Below, piece by piece: positions 7,856 to 17,083 of a stretch of DNA of 64,000 nt. This stretch comes from Microbacterium sp. MPKO10 (lineage in GTDB: Bacteria > Actinomycetota > Actinomycetes > Actinomycetales > Microbacteriaceae), in the NCBI RefSeq assembly GCF_026107415.2, contig NZ_JAPCHX010000004.1, positions 372,001 through 436,000 on the forward strand, in the 5' to 3' direction. Within the stretch, counting starts at the first letter, position 1, and the number at the start of each line of letters is the position of its first letter. The position numbers were made by a program, and so were the translations under genes. The notes below the pieces were generated by a model. It was not told the origin of the DNA. It searched no databases and saw only the letters and a list, made by a program, of their open reading frames with translations.

Positions 7856-9823
7856 ATGAACACGCAGATAGACAGCCTGCTGCAGGAAAACCGCCGGTTC
7901 GCCCCGTCAGAGGAGTTCGTGTCGAATGCAGTGGTGGATTCCTCCATCTATGAGGATGCTGCTGCCGACCGCCTCGAATTCTGGGCGAAGCAAGCGCGTG
8001 AGCTCGTGACCTGGGACACCCCGTTCACGAAGACCCTTGACTGGTCGAACCCGCCCTTTGCGAAGTGGTTCGACGACGGCAAGCTCAACGTCGCCTACAA
8101 CTGCCTCGACCGGCACGTCGAAGCCGGCAACGGCGACCGCGTCGCCATCTACTGGGAAGGCGAACCGGGAGACACCCGCACCATCACCTATGCGCAGCTC
8201 ACCGAGGACGTGAAGCGCACAGCAAACGTGCTGACCGAACTGGGGATCGGCACGGGCGATCGCGTCGCCATTTACCTGCCGATGATCCCCGAGGCCGTCG
8301 TCTCGATGCTCGCCGTCGCCCGACTCGGAGCGATCCACTCGGTCGTCTTCGGCGGCTACAGCTCGGACAGCCTGCGTTCACGCATCGACGACGCCGAAGC
8401 GAAGGTCGTCATCACCGCCGACGGCGCATGGCGAAAGGGCAAGGTCTCCTCGCTCAAGCCCGCTGTCGACCAGGCGCTCGCGGGTAAGGACGGCGATACG
8501 CAGAAGACTGTGGAGCACGTGCTCGTCGTCAAGCGCGGCGAGAACGAGGTGGACTGGGTCGACGACCGGGACATCTGGTGGCATGACGTCGTTCCGGCAG
8601 CATCCGCCGACCACACGCCTGAGGCCTTCGGAGCCGAGAACCCTCTCTACATTCTGTACACCTCGGGTACGACCGGTAAGCCCAAGGGAATCCTGCACAC
8701 CTCGGGCGGCTACCTCACGCAGGCTGCGTTCACGCACAAGAACGTGTTCGACCTGCATCCTGAGACGGACGTGTACTGGTGCACCGCAGACATCGGCTGG
8801 GTCACGGGCCACACGTACATGGTCTACGGACCGCTCACGAATGGCGCCACGCAGGTGATGTACGAGGGCACGCCCGACACGCCGCACCCGGGACGCTGGT
8901 GGGAGCTCATCGAGAAGTACAAGGTCTCGATCTTCTATACGGCGCCGACGGCCATCCGCTCGGCAATGAAGACCGGGCGCCAGGTGCCGCAGGAGTTCGA
9001 CCTCTCGTCGCTTCGCGTGCTTGGTTCGGTCGGAGAGCCGATCAACCCCGAAGCCTGGATGTGGTACCGCAAGGTCATCGGCAACGACACAACGCCGATC
9101 GTCGACACGTGGTGGCAGACCGAGACCGGTGCGATCATGATCTCTGCACTGGCGGGTGTCACCGAGACGAAGCCGGGCAGCGCCCAGGTCGCGATCCCCG
9201 GAATCACGGTGTCTGTGCGCAGCGACGACGGCACGAAGGTCGGCAACGGCGGCGGCGGTCTTCTCGCCGTTGACGAGCCGTGGCCGGCCATGCTGCGCGG
9301 TGTTTGGGGAGACCCGGAGCGCTACAAGGAAACCTACTGGAACACGTTCGGCGACAAGTATCTCGCCGGCGATGGCGCCCGGCTCGACGAAGACGGCGAC
9401 GTCTGGCTGCTCGGCCGCGTCGACGACGTCATGAACGTGTCGGGGCACCGCCTCTCGACCGCAGAGGTCGAGTCGGCACTCGTCGCCAACGAGATGGTCG
9501 CGGAGTCCGCGGTCGTCGGTGCGAGCGACGAGACCACGGGCCAGGCCGTTGTGGCGTTCGTGATCATCAAGCAGAGCCACCTCGACCAGGCCGAGAAGAT
9601 CGCCGACATCACGAGCTCACTGCGCAGCTGGGTGGGCGAGCAGATCGGCCCGATCGCGCGGCCACGCGAGGTGTTCGTCGTCAACGAGCTGCCGAAGACC
9701 CGCTCGGGCAAGATCATGCGGCGCCTGCTTCGTGACGTCGCCGAGGGTCGTGACGTCGGTGACACGTCGACGCTCGCCGACACCAAGGTCATGAAGGTCA
9801 TCACCGACCAGGTGCGGAACTAG
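7856..9823 (+). CDS. acs: Acetyl-CoA synthetase
   Basis: 655 aa, the usual length. It activates acetate with ATP and CoA via acetyl-AMP. The P-loop-like motif YTSGTTGKPKG lies near residue 267, the hinge/A8 motif GRVDDVMNVSGHR near 525, and the catalytic, acetylation-regulated lysine is Lys619 in TRSGKIMRR. The ATG at 7856 (MNTQIDSLLQEN) was chosen by similarity to family N-termini; AAAGGAG lies about 14 bases upstream, slightly far. The gene stands alone with its own terminator. Acetyl-CoA made here could feed the malate synthase encoded at 34102-35700. Confidence 0.97.
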   Translation: MNTQIDSLLQENRRFAPSEEFVSNAVVDSSIYEDAAADRLEFWAKQARELVTWDTPFTKTLDWSNPPFAKWFDDGKLNVAYNCLDRHVEAGNGDRVAIYWEGEPGDTRTITYAQLTEDVKRTANVLTELGIGTGDRVAIYLPMIPEAVVSMLAVARLGAIHSVVFGGYSSDSLRSRIDDAEAKVVITADGAWRKGKVSSLKPAVDQALAGKDGDTQKTVEHVLVVKRGENEVDWVDDRDIWWHDVVPAASADHTPEAFGAENPLYILYTSGTTGKPKGILHTSGGYLTQAAFTHKNVFDLHPETDVYWCTADIGWVTGHTYMVYGPLTNGATQVMYEGTPDTPHPGRWWELIEKYKVSIFYTAPTAIRSAMKTGRQVPQEFDLSSLRVLGSVGEPINPEAWMWYRKVIGNDTTPIVDTWWQTETGAIMISALAGVTETKPGSAQVAIPGITVSVRSDDGTKVGNGGGGLLAVDEPWPAMLRGVWGDPERYKETYWNTFGDKYLAGDGARLDEDGDVWLLGRVDDVMNVSGHRLSTAEVESALVANEMVAESAVVGASDETTGQAVVAFVIIKQSHLDQAEKIADITSSLRSWVGEQIGPIARPREVFVVNELPKTRSGKIMRRLLRDVAEGRDVGDTSTLADTKVMKVITDQVRN

Positions 9824-9832
9824 CCACACACA

Positions 9833-9876
9833 ACACCGGATGCTGCGGGGCGCTGCCTCGCAGCATCCGGTGTTTT
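9833..9876 (+). terminator. Rho-independent terminator of acs
   Basis: Perfect 15-bp stem (ACACCGGATGCTGCG 9833-9847 / CGCAGCATCCGGTGT 9859-9873) with an 11-base loop, followed by TTTT. The stem is built from two inverted copies of the genome-abundant CGGATGCTG octamer. Confidence 0.9.
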
Positions 9877-9934
9877 AACTACTCCGTTGGCCACCGTATG
9901 TCGTGATTCGACTCATCGCCCCGCCCAGCGTTCC

Positions 9935-10037
9935 GTCTGGAGCGCCCCGGTGCACCAACTGTCCGGAGAACCCCCGGTACACGTACGGTCCGGAACGCCC
10001 CAGTACACCGACAGTCCGGAGAACCCCAGTGCAGCGG
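9935..10037. repeat. Four degenerate 26-bp tandem repeats
   Basis: Units start at 9935, 9961, 9988 and 10014 with consensus GTCCGGARNRCCCCRGTRCA and then a variable tail; the second unit is 27 bp. They are not CRISPR-like because there are no distinct spacers. They lie in the 9877-10637 interval, about 760 bp with no credible gene, just after the acs terminator. Confidence 0.75.
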
Positions 10038-10322
10038 CGCTGTGACCCAGGTTGACGGCCATGCACAGTGACGGCACGTTCGTTTGCCCCCGAAAGAACA
10101 CTTTCGAGGGCGTGGCCGCCTCCCCGAGGCTTCGGGCTTCGGAACAGCTCACGGGAACGCTTCAACTCGCCCGGAGTATCCCAGGAGCTCGCCTGCACGC
10201 TCCGCCGGGCTTCGAAAAATCTTCCGTGTCCTGAGAACCAGCTTTGGGGCGCCGCGTCGCGAGAACGGCCTGCTCACCACGTCCCGTGAACGCTCCTCTG
10301 CAGCGCTATATGTCCCGAGAAA

Positions 10323-10385
10323 AGGGAATGTTACCGAAAAGAGGGTCAGCTGAACGCTAATGCACTCTTCTCGGTAAGTTTCCCT
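10323..10385. repeat. Long imperfect inverted repeat
   Basis: Arms 10323-10343 and 10365-10385 pair over 21 bases with three mismatches (AGGGAA..TTACCGA.AAGAG), separated by 21 bases. It would form a stable hairpin in RNA. No adjacent gene explains it; it could be a small RNA, a miniature element or a relic. Confidence 0.65.
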
Positions 10386-10496
10386 CCTTCGGGGAAGCAA
10401 ACACCACCAGCCCTTCCGGCACCCGCATCACGAACGACGATTCTGGCGCACGGTGCCGGAAAGCGACTGGATCGCCTCACCGCGCGACACTACGCG

Positions 10497-10630
10497 GCAG
10501 CGGAACGAGCGGAAGCAGCAGCAGCAGCAACGGCAACAGCAACGGAAGCGGCAGCAGCAGGAACGGCAGCGGAAGCGGAAGCGGAAGCGGACGGCAGCGG
10601 CAGCGGCAGCGGCAGCGGCAGCGGCAGCGG
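10497..10630. repeat. Hexanucleotide microsatellite array
   Basis: Mixed GGAAGC / GGCAGC / CAGCAG repeats ending in six exact tandem GGCAGC units (10593-10628). The array begins just 8 bp after the stop codon of the DUF559 gene (read on the minus strand, where it is GCTGCC repeats). Slippage here would change length in whole codons. Confidence 0.9.
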
Positions 10631-10637
10631 CCCGATG

Positions 10638-11507
10638 CTACGCGGCAGTGGAAGGCGCGAGGTGCGCCCCTTGCGCGAGCGCGCGCTGCACTGAAGCCTC
10701 GACGTACGGCCAGAATTCCACGACATCCTGATAAGTGAAACGCAGTACCGTATAGCCCATGAGCCGAAGTTCATTGTCATGCCGCGCGTCTGTTTGTTTC
10801 TGCTCTCGAGAGAGATGATCGGCACCGTCGAACTGGAGTACCAGGCGTTCACCGACGAGCCCGTCGACACGGTGTCCGGCAATCCGCACCTGTTGGCGCA
10901 TGTGTATTCCGGCCGCAGAGAGGCGAAGACGTGGCAGCGTTTCGATCCCAGAGTCCGAGAGCTCGCTCACGGCAGCGGCGACACGGGCAAATGCAGCCGA
11001 TCTCACATGCAGGCTCCGCAGTTCGGTTCTCGAGATATGCCCCGCGCGGACAGCAGAGTCCGCTACAACCAGTGCGCGCTCAAGGCTCTGGCACTTGGCC
11101 ACACCGACGAGCACATTGACAACCGGGTCCACGACGGTGTTCCGTGAGCGGGCAATCGGGCCTGTGCCGTAGTGCAGCCGCACCTTCGCCCGGTTCGGCT
11201 GAACATTCGAGTGATTGCGGACCACAATATGACAGCGATCGTCGTGCAACGTCCACAGACCATAGTGTTTCGCCGCACTGACGCAGGTGAGATGCCCTCC
11301 AAGCATCGCCGCCCATCTCAGATCCCGGGGGCATGACAACGTGCACACCCAGCTTCTTCCCGCACGCGTGACAAGCCCTCGCTTCACCTCACTCGCCACG
11401 TCACGTTTGCTGAACCCTGCGCTATAGATATCGGCCGTTCGCGCAATTTGGTCATGCTGCCGAAGCCAACTGCTGATCAGCGAGTCACCCATGAGCACAG
11501 CATGCAC
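10638..11507 (-). CDS. DUF559 / VSR-like endonuclease-domain protein
   Basis: 289 aa. The N-terminal part resembles AbiEi-like winged-helix regions (FSKRDVASEVKRGLVTRAGR); the C-terminal domain VGERLVLQFDGADH...DNELRLMGYTVLRFTYQDV is the DUF559 restriction-endonuclease-like fold, with the D of LQFDG and the downstream Q/K residues in the usual places. Members are abundant in Actinobacteria and largely uncharacterised. The start is uncertain: GTG 11507 or ATG 11492, neither with a strong ribosome binding site. Stop followed directly by the microsatellite, which in this frame would encode poly-Ala if the stop were lost. Confidence 0.8.
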   Translation of the reverse strand: MHAVLMGDSLISSWLRQHDQIARTADIYSAGFSKRDVASEVKRGLVTRAGRSWVCTLSCPRDLRWAAMLGGHLTCVSAAKHYGLWTLHDDRCHIVVRNHSNVQPNRAKVRLHYGTGPIARSRNTVVDPVVNVLVGVAKCQSLERALVVADSAVRAGHISRTELRSLHVRSAAFARVAAAVSELSDSGIETLPRLRLSAAGIHMRQQVRIAGHRVDGLVGERLVLQFDGADHLSREQKQTDARHDNELRLMGYTVLRFTYQDVVEFWPYVEASVQRALAQGAHLAPSTAA

Positions 11508-11623
11508 CGATCTCGACGTTCGTCACGCCACAATTCGAACACCTGTGGAAACCCAGAGCACAGCCGCGATCTGTGGACGAACCAGCTGTTGGAACGCCGA
11601 CGACCTCGCTACGTGCCCCAGCG

Positions 11624-11688
11624 CGAATGCCCGAATGCCCGAATGCCCGAATGCGCGGATGCTGCGAGGCGACGCCCCGCAGCATCCG
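11624..11688. repeat. Octamer tandem repeat plus hairpin
   Basis: CGAATGCC is repeated three times exactly and once imperfectly (11624-11655), directly followed by an 11-bp inverted repeat CGGATGCTGCG / CGCAGCATCCG (11656-11688) with extra inner pairing. This lies in the 11508-11829 interval, in which no gene is seen. The hairpin could be a terminator for hemerythrin read leftward, but it is 140 bp away and lacks a T-tract. Confidence 0.7.
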
Positions 11689-11829
11689 GAGTTATTCGCC
11701 TGTGGGCCCGCCACCCGATTCTTTTGAAGAGCCGTCACCCGGGTCTTTGCAGGGCGAGAGGGCCGTCAGAGAACCTTCCTCAAACACGTCGTGGATATCG
11801 CGGGGCACAGCCCAGCGGCATCCGGCACG

Positions 11830-12300
11830 TCAGAACGATCCGAGAACTGCATTCGCATCTGCATCGAGCTCCAGCCCCTCAAGTACGCCGAGAAGCTGCC
11901 GCTCCTCATAACGAAAATGGCTTTCCATGATCGCCGCGATTCCCTCGACGTGCTGCGCAAGTTCCCGCGGTGAGGCAGAGCGCTCGATCGCATCCGTCAA
12001 CCCGTTCATGAGATGCGCGATCATCGAATGATCCTGCGCGAGGGAGCGCAGCGTCTCTCGCAGCTCAGGATGCTCCGCGGCCAGCGCGGGGAAGAGCTCA
12101 CGGTCTTCCGCGCTATGGTGCCCGCTGAGGGCAACGCAAAAACCGTGACAGTACAGCAACAGGTCACGTGCTGCCGGCCCGACCTGCCCAGCATCGTCAA
12201 GCGACTCTCGCGTCACTCGCAAAGCACCACGCAGGCGTTCATGGACGGCGCGCAGTTCTCGGCTCCAGGCGATGAACCTGCTCGTCTCGCCCTCAGTCAC
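11830..12300 (-). CDS. Hemerythrin HHE domain protein
   Basis: 156 aa, all-helical. Metal-ligand pattern of the HHE family is visible: LRAVHERLRG, YCHGFCVALSGHHSAEDRELF, LAQDHSMIAHL and MESHFRYEERQLL, giving the His/Glu set for a non-haem di-iron centre. Cytoplasmic HHE proteins bind oxygen or NO or sense iron/oxygen. No operon partner is evident; the next gene upstream is divergent. Confidence 0.9.
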   Translation of the reverse strand: MTEGETSRFIAWSRELRAVHERLRGALRVTRESLDDAGQVGPAARDLLLYCHGFCVALSGHHSAEDRELFPALAAEHPELRETLRSLAQDHSMIAHLMNGLTDAIERSASPRELAQHVEGIAAIMESHFRYEERQLLGVLEGLELDADANAVLGSF

Positions 12301-12424
12301 GTGAGGGCGAAGGGGATGATGCTGACATCATTCTCCTTCGTGTTCGGCGCCTCCATGCCTGACACTGCCTGCCACCGACACGCGACGCTGAACTCAGCAT
12401 ACTCACGAGCATGCGGTACGTGCG

Positions 12425-13588
12425 ATGATGGCCGCGATGATGTTCTTTCGACACGCCGGCCGACTCGCCATCGTTGCGGCGGTGATTCTCGGGTTGTCGG
12501 CGTGCGCCGGGAGCGCGCCGCAGCCGTCTCAGGCGCCCTCGAGCTCGTCCCCCTCCTCGAGCACTCCGACCCCCACTCCCGACGATCCCGTGGCATCGAT
12601 GACCCTCGAACAGAAGGTCGCGCAACTGTTCATGGTGGGAACGCCTGTTGAGGGGGCAGACGAAACCACGCTCGCCGCCGTCGGAGACGATGGCGTGGGC
12701 GGGCTGTTCCTGCACGGTCGTCTGTCGACGGGCGTCGACGCGGCGGCCACACTCGTCAGTCAGTTCACCAACGTTGCGTCGTCGCCGCTCCCCCTCTGGG
12801 TCGCTACCGATCAAGAAGGAGGCCAGGTTCAAGTTCTCGGCGGAACCGGTTTCGATTTGATCCCGGCGGCGGTCGAGCAGGGCGCGATGGATCCTGACGA
12901 TTTGCGTGCGTCAGCATCCGAGTGGGGCGATCAGCTCGCGCAGGCCGGGATCACAATGAATCTCGCTCCCGTCGCTGACATCGTGCCGCCGGGCACGGCA
13001 GGTTCGAACCCACCGATCGGGTCACTCGACCGCCAGTACGGCGACGATGAGGCGGCGGTCTCAGCCGGTGCTGGCGCATTCGCCGCGGGAATGCGCGACG
13101 CCGGAATCATGCCCACGCTCAAGCATTTCCCCGGCCTTGGCTACGTGACGGACAACACAGATTTCTCGTCAGGCGTTGTCGACAGCACGGTCACAGCCGA
13201 CGGGCCGGATCTCGGCGTCTACCGCACACTGCTCGACGAGGGGCCGGCGATCGTCATGATGTCCACGGCGATCTACGCGAACATTGATCCGGATGCTCCA
13301 GCGGCATTCTCCGCGTCGGTCATCGGTTTGCTGCGCGATGATCTCGGCTTCGATGGCGTCGTCACGACCGACGACCTCAGTGCCGCTTCACAGGTCTCGG
13401 CGTGGACACCCGCCGAGCGCGCCACGATGGCGATCGATGCGGGAGTCGACCTCGTGCTGGTCTCGAGCGACCCGTCCGTGTATCCGGAGATGCGCGACGC
13501 CGTCCTTGAGCGGGCGCAGAGCGACGCCGACTTCGCGCAGAAGGTCGACGATGCCGTGCGGCGCATCGCCGCGGCGAAGGGCCCGTAA
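12425..13588 (+). CDS. Glycoside hydrolase family 3 lipoprotein (NagZ-like beta-N-acetylhexosaminidase)
   Basis: 387 aa with a lipoprotein signal: hydrophobic LAIVAAVILGLSAC, lipobox LSAC, then a Ser/Thr/Pro linker. The GH3 N-terminal barrel follows: KVAQLFMVGTP, ATDQEGGQVQ, KHFPGLGYV (substrate-binding Lys-His) and the nucleophile region GVVTTDDLSA. It likely cleaves GlcNAc from peptidoglycan fragments outside the membrane. The normally present catalytic Asp/His dyad loop after KHFPG is altered (GLGYVTDNTD), so specificity is not certain. Several in-frame ATGs (12425, 12437, 12440) are possible starts. Confidence 0.87.
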   Translation: MMAAMMFFRHAGRLAIVAAVILGLSACAGSAPQPSQAPSSSSPSSSTPTPTPDDPVASMTLEQKVAQLFMVGTPVEGADETTLAAVGDDGVGGLFLHGRLSTGVDAAATLVSQFTNVASSPLPLWVATDQEGGQVQVLGGTGFDLIPAAVEQGAMDPDDLRASASEWGDQLAQAGITMNLAPVADIVPPGTAGSNPPIGSLDRQYGDDEAAVSAGAGAFAAGMRDAGIMPTLKHFPGLGYVTDNTDFSSGVVDSTVTADGPDLGVYRTLLDEGPAIVMMSTAIYANIDPDAPAAFSASVIGLLRDDLGFDGVVTTDDLSAASQVSAWTPAERATMAIDAGVDLVLVSSDPSVYPEMRDAVLERAQSDADFAQKVDDAVRRIAAAKGP

Positions 13589-13800
13589 GCCGTCGAGCAA
13601 CAACCCGGCGGATGCTGCGACCACGCAGCTCCCCGCGCGGCCATGCGGCGCGACGGTCAAGTGCGACGCACAGCAGACTGCCTCGCAGCATCCTGATACT
13701 CGCGGTCCGCGTTGGAACCTCGCACAGGCAGTTCGACGACGCTTACGCCCTACACATGAGCGAGAACCCGCTCCGTGCGCGTAGGCGAGGATCCGCCCCC

Positions 13801-14271
13801 TTACGCGTAAGCGAGAACGAGCTCCACCTCGACGGGCGAGTCGAGCGGAAGCACGGCGACTCCCACGGCAGAGCGCGCGTGCTGGCCCGCATCACCGAAG
13901 ATCTCGCCCAGGACCTCGCTTGCGCCGTTGATCACGCCGGGCTGCCCAGTGAAGGCGGGGTCGCTCGAGACGAAGCCCACGACCTTCACGACGCCGGTGA
14001 CGCGGTCGAGAGATCCGATCACGCTCTCGGCGGCGGCCAGCGCGTTGAGGGCGCACTGTTTCGCGTAGTCTTTCGCGTCGGATGCGGGGACAAGCCCGTG
14101 CCCGTCACCGACCTTGCCCGTGGCCGGAAGCGCTCCGTCAAGGAACGGCAGCTGCCCCGACGTGTAGACGAGGCCGTCGTGCGTGATCGCCGGCACGTAG
14201 GCGGCGACGGGGGCTGCGACGGCGGGCAGTTCAAGCCCGAGTTCTACGAGGCGGTCTGCGATTCGTGACAT
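13801..14271 (-). CDS. RidA-family enamine/imine deaminase
   Basis: 156 aa. YVPAITHDGLVYTSGQLPF is the YjgF/RidA N-terminal region and the C-terminal part contains SVIGSLDRVTGVVKVVGFV and VAVLPLDSPVEVELVLAYA; the family Arg for carboxylate binding is replaced by a less typical context (ARSAVGVAVLP). It removes reactive 2-aminoacrylate-type intermediates. The ATG overlaps the stop of the upstream DUF4177 gene (TGATG). The pair DUF4177-RidA divergent from a large PBP is also seen in mycobacteria (Rv3678A/Rv3678c next to ponA2). Confidence 0.9.
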   Translation of the reverse strand: MSRIADRLVELGLELPAVAAPVAAYVPAITHDGLVYTSGQLPFLDGALPATGKVGDGHGLVPASDAKDYAKQCALNALAAAESVIGSLDRVTGVVKVVGFVSSDPAFTGQPGVINGASEVLGEIFGDAGQHARSAVGVAVLPLDSPVEVELVLAYA

Positions 14272-14429
14272 CAGGCGTCCTCCACCGGACGCTTGAGGTA
14301 AGCGACGAGCCCGCCTTCTGGGCCCGTCACGACCTGCACGAGTTCCCAGCCTTCGCTGCCCCAGTTGTTGAGAATCGCTGAGGTGTTGTGAACGATCAGC
14401 GGGGTGGTCACGTACTCCCACGTGGTCAT
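14271..14429 (-). CDS. DUF4177 small protein, 52 aa
   Basis: Very short gene: MTTWEYVTTPLIVHNTSAIL, then NNWGSEGWELVQVVTGPEGG and LVAYLKRPVEDA. The NWG..GWELV.V motif is the DUF4177 signature. AAGGAG lies 4 bases before the ATG at 14429, and the stop overlaps the ridA start by one base. Conserved small partner of RidA in Actinobacteria; function unknown. Confidence 0.92.
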   Translation of the reverse strand: MTTWEYVTTPLIVHNTSAILNNWGSEGWELVQVVTGPEGGLVAYLKRPVEDA

Positions 14430-14528
14430 GCGGCTCCTTCGTCAGGCTGCAGTGTGATGAGGCAACGATCCGATTAACAGCACTGTCGCGTCGGCTGTTT
14501 TTCAGAAACGTCACTTAGCATCGATCCT

Positions 14529-17081
14529 ATGCCTGAACAGAAACGAACGGCTAGAGGCGTGGTCGGAGGCCTTCTCGGCTTCATCGGACTCAGCGCCGCA
14601 GCCGGAGTTCTCGTCACCGCCGCTGTCACCCCCGCACTCGCCGTCACCGGCATCACGGCGAACAGCGCCATTGGCGTCTTCGATGACCTCCCCGAGTACC
14701 TCGAGATCACTCCGCTCATGGAGAAGTCGAACATCTACGCGAAAGACGGCGACAAGAACGTTCTGCTTGCAAGCTTCTACGAGCAGAACCGCGTCGAAGT
14801 CCAGTGGGACGAGATCTCGCAGTATCTGAAGGATGCCGCAGTCGCGACGGAGGACAACCGGTATTACGAGCACGGGGGCATCGACCTCACGGGTACGCTC
14901 CGCGCCATCGTGTCGAACCAGCTGGGCGAAGACACGCAGGGTGGCTCCTCGATCACGCAGCAGTACGTGAAGAACGTGCGCATTCAGAAGTGCGAGAGCG
15001 ACACCGACAACAAAGAAGATCTCGCGAAGTGCTACGACGAGGTCGCCGGCGTCCACTACTCGCGCAAACTCAAGGAGATGCGCTACGCCATCGGGCTTGA
15101 AAAGGAGTACTCGAAGGACGAGATCCTCCGCGGCTACCTCAACATCTCTGGCTTCGGCGGCGTCATCTATGGCGTCGAATCGGCGGCCAACTACTACTTC
15201 GGCACCAGTGCCAAAGACGTGACGCTCGCGCAAGCCGCGACGATCATGGGCATCGTCAACAACCCCAACCTTCTGCGCATCGACAAACCGGACAACCCCG
15301 ATAACGGGGAAGAGAACGGCTATGCGCTGACGAAGCACAGGCGCGATGTGGTGCTGAAGGCGATGCTGGCCTACGGCAAGATCACCCAGGATCAGTTTGA
15401 CGAGGCGATCGAGACCGAGATCGAGCCCAACATCACCAAGCCCAAGGGCGGCTGTGCCGCGGCCGGCTCAAACGCGTACTTCTGCGACTACGTCACCAAG
15501 GTGATCGCGAACAACGAGGCATTTGGTGATTCAGAGGCGGAACGTGTCTCGACGCTCAAGCGCGGCGGGCTCGACATCTACACGAGCCTCGACCTGCGTC
15601 TGCAGAAGACCGAAGCGGATGCTCTCCACGCGGCCGTCCCGTCACACGAAGATGGCATGAAGCTCGGCGGAACGGCGACCTCAATCGAGCCGGGCACCGG
15701 CCGTGTCCTCGCCATGGTGCAGAACACTGCATACTCGAACGACCCCGACAAAGGCCCCGGCTACACGGTCGTGAATTACAACACCGACAAGGCCTACGGT
15801 GGATCGAGTGGTTTCCAGCCCGGTTCGACATGGAAGACCATGGTGCTCGTCGAGTGGCTTTTGCAGGGGCACTCAACGCAGGAGATCGTGAATGCTAATC
15901 TCCGGCAATTCAACTACAACACGTGCACCGGTCCCTCAGTCTGGAACCGCGGTGAGCTGAAGAACTCGGGGGACGGCGGCGGAAGCCCCGGCGGAATGTT
16001 TTCGGTACAAAAGGGTGTCACACAGTCCATCAACACTGTGTTCGCCGCGATGGGAGAAAAGCTCGACCTCTGCGACATCGCCAACACGGCCGAGGCGCTC
16101 GGCGCACACAGTGCGACCGGTGCTGATCTGACGCATTACCCCACCACGCTCATCGGAACGTCGGAGGACACCATCGCTCCGCTGTCCATGGCGAATGCCT
16201 ACGCAACCCTTGCGGCGAAGGGCATGCACTGCGAGCCGCGTGCGATTGACAAGATCGTCAAGGCTGACGGCTCCGAGATGGACGTTCCCGGCAAGTCGTG
16301 CGACCAGGCCATTCCTGAGAACGTCGCAGCAACGGCCGTGCAGTCGCTCACCCAGGTGATGACCCAGGGCACTGGACGAGGTGGCAATCCCTACGCCGGG
16401 CCGATCTTCGGCAAGACCGGTACGACAGACGGGTACAAAGACACCTGGCTCGCAACAGCGACGACCGAGGTCGCCAACGCCGTCTGGGTCGGTAACTTGA
16501 ACAGCTCGAACTACACGCACATGAACCACAAGTACATCAATGGCCAGCTTGGCAGTCAGATCAAGTTTGGACTCACGAGCGAGATCGTCCGGAAGACCTT
16601 TGAGCTGTACGGTGGCGAGCAATTCCCCGAGGCAGACAAGGACCTCACGAGGCGCATTCTCAAGGACGTCCCTGACGTTGTCGGGCAGTCCGTGGAAGAA
16701 GCAACACAGGCGTTGAAGGACGCCGGCTTCGGTGTCTCGGTCTCGGATAAGCAGGTTGATTCGACCGTCGAAGCCGGTAAGGTCGCGAGCACAGACCCCG
16801 CTGGGGGTGAGCGCGTCAACAGCGGGTCGACAGTCACCATCAGTGTCAGCAATGGCAAGGGCAAGGAGGTGCCCGACGTGGTTGGCGACTCGTACAACTC
16901 GGCCAAGAGCTCGCTGAAGGATGCCGGGTTCAAGGCCAAGAAGGCCGGTTCTTGCGAGCCGGGCGGGGAGAAAAACGACGTTGCCTCGCAGGATCCTGGC
17001 GGCGGCTCGACAGCAGCTGAAGGCTCGACTGTGACGCTGACCCTGTACTGCGGCGACGATGGTGATAAGGACGACGACTGA
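14529..17081 (+). CDS. Bifunctional penicillin-binding protein (transglycosylase/transpeptidase) with two PASTA domains
   Basis: 850 aa class A PBP. A membrane anchor occupies about 12-45. Transglycosylase motifs are EDNRYYEHGGID (Glu108) and GGSSITQQYVKN (138-149). Transpeptidase motifs are SxxK at Ser433-Lys436 (PGSTWK), SxN at 500-502 (SIN) and KTGT at 629-632. Two PASTA domains end the protein (about 672-740 and 742-845: VPDVVGQSVEEA and VPDVVGDSYNSA). It polymerises and cross-links peptidoglycan outside the membrane. It matches the PonA2 type of mycobacteria and is followed 2 bp later by the conserved metallophosphoesterase partner. Confidence 0.97.
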   Translation: MPEQKRTARGVVGGLLGFIGLSAAAGVLVTAAVTPALAVTGITANSAIGVFDDLPEYLEITPLMEKSNIYAKDGDKNVLLASFYEQNRVEVQWDEISQYLKDAAVATEDNRYYEHGGIDLTGTLRAIVSNQLGEDTQGGSSITQQYVKNVRIQKCESDTDNKEDLAKCYDEVAGVHYSRKLKEMRYAIGLEKEYSKDEILRGYLNISGFGGVIYGVESAANYYFGTSAKDVTLAQAATIMGIVNNPNLLRIDKPDNPDNGEENGYALTKHRRDVVLKAMLAYGKITQDQFDEAIETEIEPNITKPKGGCAAAGSNAYFCDYVTKVIANNEAFGDSEAERVSTLKRGGLDIYTSLDLRLQKTEADALHAAVPSHEDGMKLGGTATSIEPGTGRVLAMVQNTAYSNDPDKGPGYTVVNYNTDKAYGGSSGFQPGSTWKTMVLVEWLLQGHSTQEIVNANLRQFNYNTCTGPSVWNRGELKNSGDGGGSPGGMFSVQKGVTQSINTVFAAMGEKLDLCDIANTAEALGAHSATGADLTHYPTTLIGTSEDTIAPLSMANAYATLAAKGMHCEPRAIDKIVKADGSEMDVPGKSCDQAIPENVAATAVQSLTQVMTQGTGRGGNPYAGPIFGKTGTTDGYKDTWLATATTEVANAVWVGNLNSSNYTHMNHKYINGQLGSQIKFGLTSEIVRKTFELYGGEQFPEADKDLTRRILKDVPDVVGQSVEEATQALKDAGFGVSVSDKQVDSTVEAGKVASTDPAGGERVNSGSTVTISVSNGKGKEVPDVVGDSYNSAKSSLKDAGFKAKKAGSCEPGGEKNDVASQDPGGGSTAAEGSTVTLTLYCGDDGDKDDD

Positions 17082-17083
17082 CC

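Noticed and set aside
7464-7947. Minus frames in the acs leader
   Set aside because: No family pattern; they cross the hairpin and the acs start.
9935-10037. CRISPR array
   Set aside because: Repeats are contiguous without unique spacers and no cas genes are present.
9875-10198. 107-codon minus frame across the tandem repeats
   Set aside because: Composed of the 26-bp repeats, no ribosome site, no family resemblance.
10453-10731. Poly-Gln/poly-Ala frame through the microsatellite
   Set aside because: Product of simple repeats; no start signal and it overlaps the DUF559 gene end.
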